64,000 nucleotides of DNA from Rhizomucor pusillus (Eukaryota > Mucoromycota > Mucoromycetes > Mucorales > Lichtheimiaceae). Within the stretch, counting starts at the first letter, position 1, and each line of letters starts with the position of its first letter. The notes beneath the pieces are model-generated. The model was not told the origin of the DNA. It searched no databases and was given only the letters and a program-made list of their open reading frames with translations. Below are positions 62,060 through 64,000 of this stretch, in pieces. The translations under genes and the position numbers were made by a program. The stretch is taken from assembly GCA_900175165.2 (NCBI GenBank), contig FWWN02000704.1, positions 331,864 through 395,863 on the forward strand. Reading direction: 5' to 3'.

Positions 62060-63020
62060 AAAGTGTGGTTAACAGAGACACAGGCGCCAACAGCTAGATG
62101 TGGAGAAGCACGGGGCTTGGTGGAAGTGATCGCGTTGCTAAGACCTTTGTCGAAATGAATGTGAAGATTTATGCACACAGGGCAAGACCCCTGTTTCCGC
62201 GCTTGCAATGGTAATCGTCGGCCTCTCAGGAATACGTGACCGTTCTTATTGGGTAGAAATCAGTTACCTACAACTGGCCACTGATTGCCAGTCTGAAATA
62301 GTACCCATTAATAATAAAAATCCCAGGTTTTCCGGCGACAGACCCCACCCGGGTGCAACCCTCCCTTCGAGGAAGTATGAAGTCGCTGTAGGTATCAGAG
62401 ACATATGATTTTTGGCTCTTTCATCGCTAACGTTCTGCTCTCTATCTAGTCTACCACTGCTCTATTCTCCTTTATTTGTTTCCTTGTAATTTAACTTTGA
62501 ATGTTTCTTTATATTATAAAGATATAGCAGATGAAGTTATATAATATTGAGAACTCCTTATGCCTTGGCATTGATAACATAAGCTTAACCTGATCTCTGC
62601 AGGATTAGAGTAGGTTTTGTTGCATTGGCCACAAATAGATTTGGGAAATGGTAAGTTCCCGGTGAGAACCATCTCTCCGATTGAATTATAACCTAATTGC
62701 CCGGTTGTAGATAATCAACGTTTTTGGATGCAAATCAAAATGTTAACAGTCCATTTTTGCATCGTTCGCCAGAGATAAAATATTCTCCATGCTATTAGGA
62801 TATAAGTTATAAGAGGAAATAAAGCAAATAAAGGAATGGAAGTTGAAACATGGAAGTAGAGGATATAAATGAGGAAGCTAGCAGTTGGGGTGGGGTAAAA
62901 TAATGGGGCCATACGATGGAAACTTGTAGCTCAGTCAACTGGTTGAAACCAGTGGGGTATCCTTCGTCGTCGTATTCTGATTTGATCAGTATCGTGGAGA
63001 GATTGCTAGTGCTCGAGGCA
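62060..63020. other. Intergenic region with no supported gene
   Basis: May contain the missing 5' exon of the gene ending at 60964. Otherwise it is the 3' flank of RHO3. AT-rich between about 62450 and 62900. Confidence 0.4.
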
Positions 63021-63916
63021 TCACAGTATGATGCATGTCTTGCGTTTCGAGCTATCAGTTTTACTCAGTTTCACTGCAATATTTCGGTATCAGTCGCAAG
63101 ATCTTTGTTTTCCCGGTATTTGAATGCTATGTAGTTACCAGAAAGAGAAACTCTTGCAGCTTGGTCGAAGCATTCGCGAACGCCTCGGTTATGCTTTGCA
63201 GAGCATTCCAAATATCGAACAGCATTGATACTTCGTGCCATCGCCAAGCCCTGACGGGAGAAAATAGCAGAAAGGATTAGAACTGATAATTTTTACAAGT
63301 TGAATGCATAATCTAGGGTGCTTGCGTGGGTTTTACCTCTTCATACATGATCGGCTCCATGTGCTTCTTTTTTATCACTTCCTCGTTATCTCTAAGGTCG
63401 CACTTAAGTGCTACCAAGAGTATTTTTGCTTCTGGGCAGTACTCGCTGACTTCCAGTAACCATCGATTGGGAATATTCTCCAAGGAATCTCGGCTGTCAA
63501 CAGAGTAACAGATCAGCACCGCGTGAGCATCCACGTAGGACATCCATCGAATTCTGTCAAATTCTTCCTGCCCTAAACGTTGCAGATCGTTTTTGTCAAT
63601 ATTGGAATGTAGGGAGAGCAAAGGAGGCTTTCTTTTCAATGTTTTCACCTGCAGTATCCCACAAGGATAGCTCCACTGGCTGCCCGTCGATAGTCACCTC
63701 CTGCACGTAGTTCTCGAATACCGTTGGTTCGTACACCTAGCAAACTATTGTTAGATCCGTGCTAGCTCATGGACGGCTCGAGATTCAAAGAAGCAGTACT
63801 TGAGGAAAGTAGCCTCTCGTAAACACGTTAAGCAGCGAGGTTTTGCCGCAGGCACCGTCTCCGCAGACGACGACTTTGCGTGATATGGGTTTGTTGGCTT
63901 TTCCGCAGAGGCCCAT
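63021..63916 (-). CDS. RHO3: Rho-family small GTPase, Rho3-like
   Basis: Membrane-anchored GTPase for polarised exocytosis and actin organisation. Exons are 63916-63800, 63736-63649, 63572-63337, 63250-63139 and 63073-63021, giving 201 residues. Motifs in order are the P-loop [21 protein letters not shown], switch [14 protein letters not shown], switch [34 protein letters not shown], the guanine motif [11 protein letters not shown] (xKCDL) and [13 protein letters not shown]. The C-terminus is [10 protein letters not shown], a polybasic CAAX box whose final Leu predicts geranylgeranylation. The [18 protein letters not shown] and SRDSLENI segments match Rho3 better than Rho1, Cdc42 or Rac as I recall them. 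It lacks the long insert of budding-yeast Rho3 before YEEG. Confidence 0.94.
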
Positions 63917-64000
63917 GAAAATGAGAATGCAGAATCGCACCTAATGCTTTGAATGGAGAATAAGGAAACAAGGAAAGAGGAAAACAAGCTTTGAGCAAAC

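Overview
The window is eukaryotic nuclear DNA from a filamentous fungus, most likely Mucoromycota (Mucorales-like). Genes are compact and intron-rich: introns are mostly 50-100 bp with GTAAGT-type donors, and coding exons can be as short as 4 bp. Several products fit that lineage: an MT-A70 adenine methyltransferase with a DPPW motif, a nuclear intein in RPB2, a Hrr25-type casein kinase, Rho3, a Gbp2/Hrb1-type SR protein and a thaumatin-like secreted protein. I placed exon boundaries by hand from reading frame, splice consensus and remembered family sequences. No search was run.

Layout. 1-7 kb: the 3' part of an MT-A70 methyltransferase, Cu/Zn superoxide dismutase, a rhomboid protease with a 64-bp assembly gap just past its stop, and a small secreted precursor with several Lys-Arg sites. 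7.7-11 kb: a tRNA-Ser(AGA), an AT-rich patch holding half a tRNA (possible mitochondrial insertion) and decayed coding sequence. 11-17 kb, all plus strand: a D-amino-acid oxidase ending in a peroxisomal SRL signal, a three-RRM SR protein, the PIG-Y subunit of GPI synthesis and a casein kinase 1. 17-26 kb: RPB2 (minus) carrying a 427-residue intein, a divergently transcribed TTI2-like gene and a UPF0014 membrane protein. 26-32 kb, all minus strand: a coiled-coil She3-like protein, an F-box/LRR gene with an in-frame stop, the PAF-complex subunit RTF1 and a small unrecognised gene. 33-39 kb: a MIR-domain protein, glutaryl-CoA dehydrogenase and a second CK1-family kinase with a Trp-Gly-rich tail. 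40-48 kb: tandem OXA1 insertase genes, a secreted double-psi barrel protein and UDP-glucose 4-epimerase. 49-53.5 kb: RIO2 kinase and poly(A)-binding protein. 53.5-64 kb is accessory-like: a deleted Helitron relic, a thaumatin-like protein, two of three copies of a ~95-bp dispersed repeat, a gene with a possible PD-(D/E)XK motif, and Rho3.

Most genes are housekeeping functions in transcription (RPB2, RTF1), mRNA handling (SR protein, PABP), ribosome maturation (RIO2), mitochondria (OXA1 pair, GCDH), the secretory and GPI pathway (PIG-Y, rhomboid) and cell polarity (Rho3), plus small secreted proteins. There is no operon-like organisation. The main points of interest are the RPB2 intein with an apparently decayed homing endonuclease, the multi-KR secreted precursor, the WG-rich kinase tail, three inferred GC-AG introns and the repeat family near Helitron debris.
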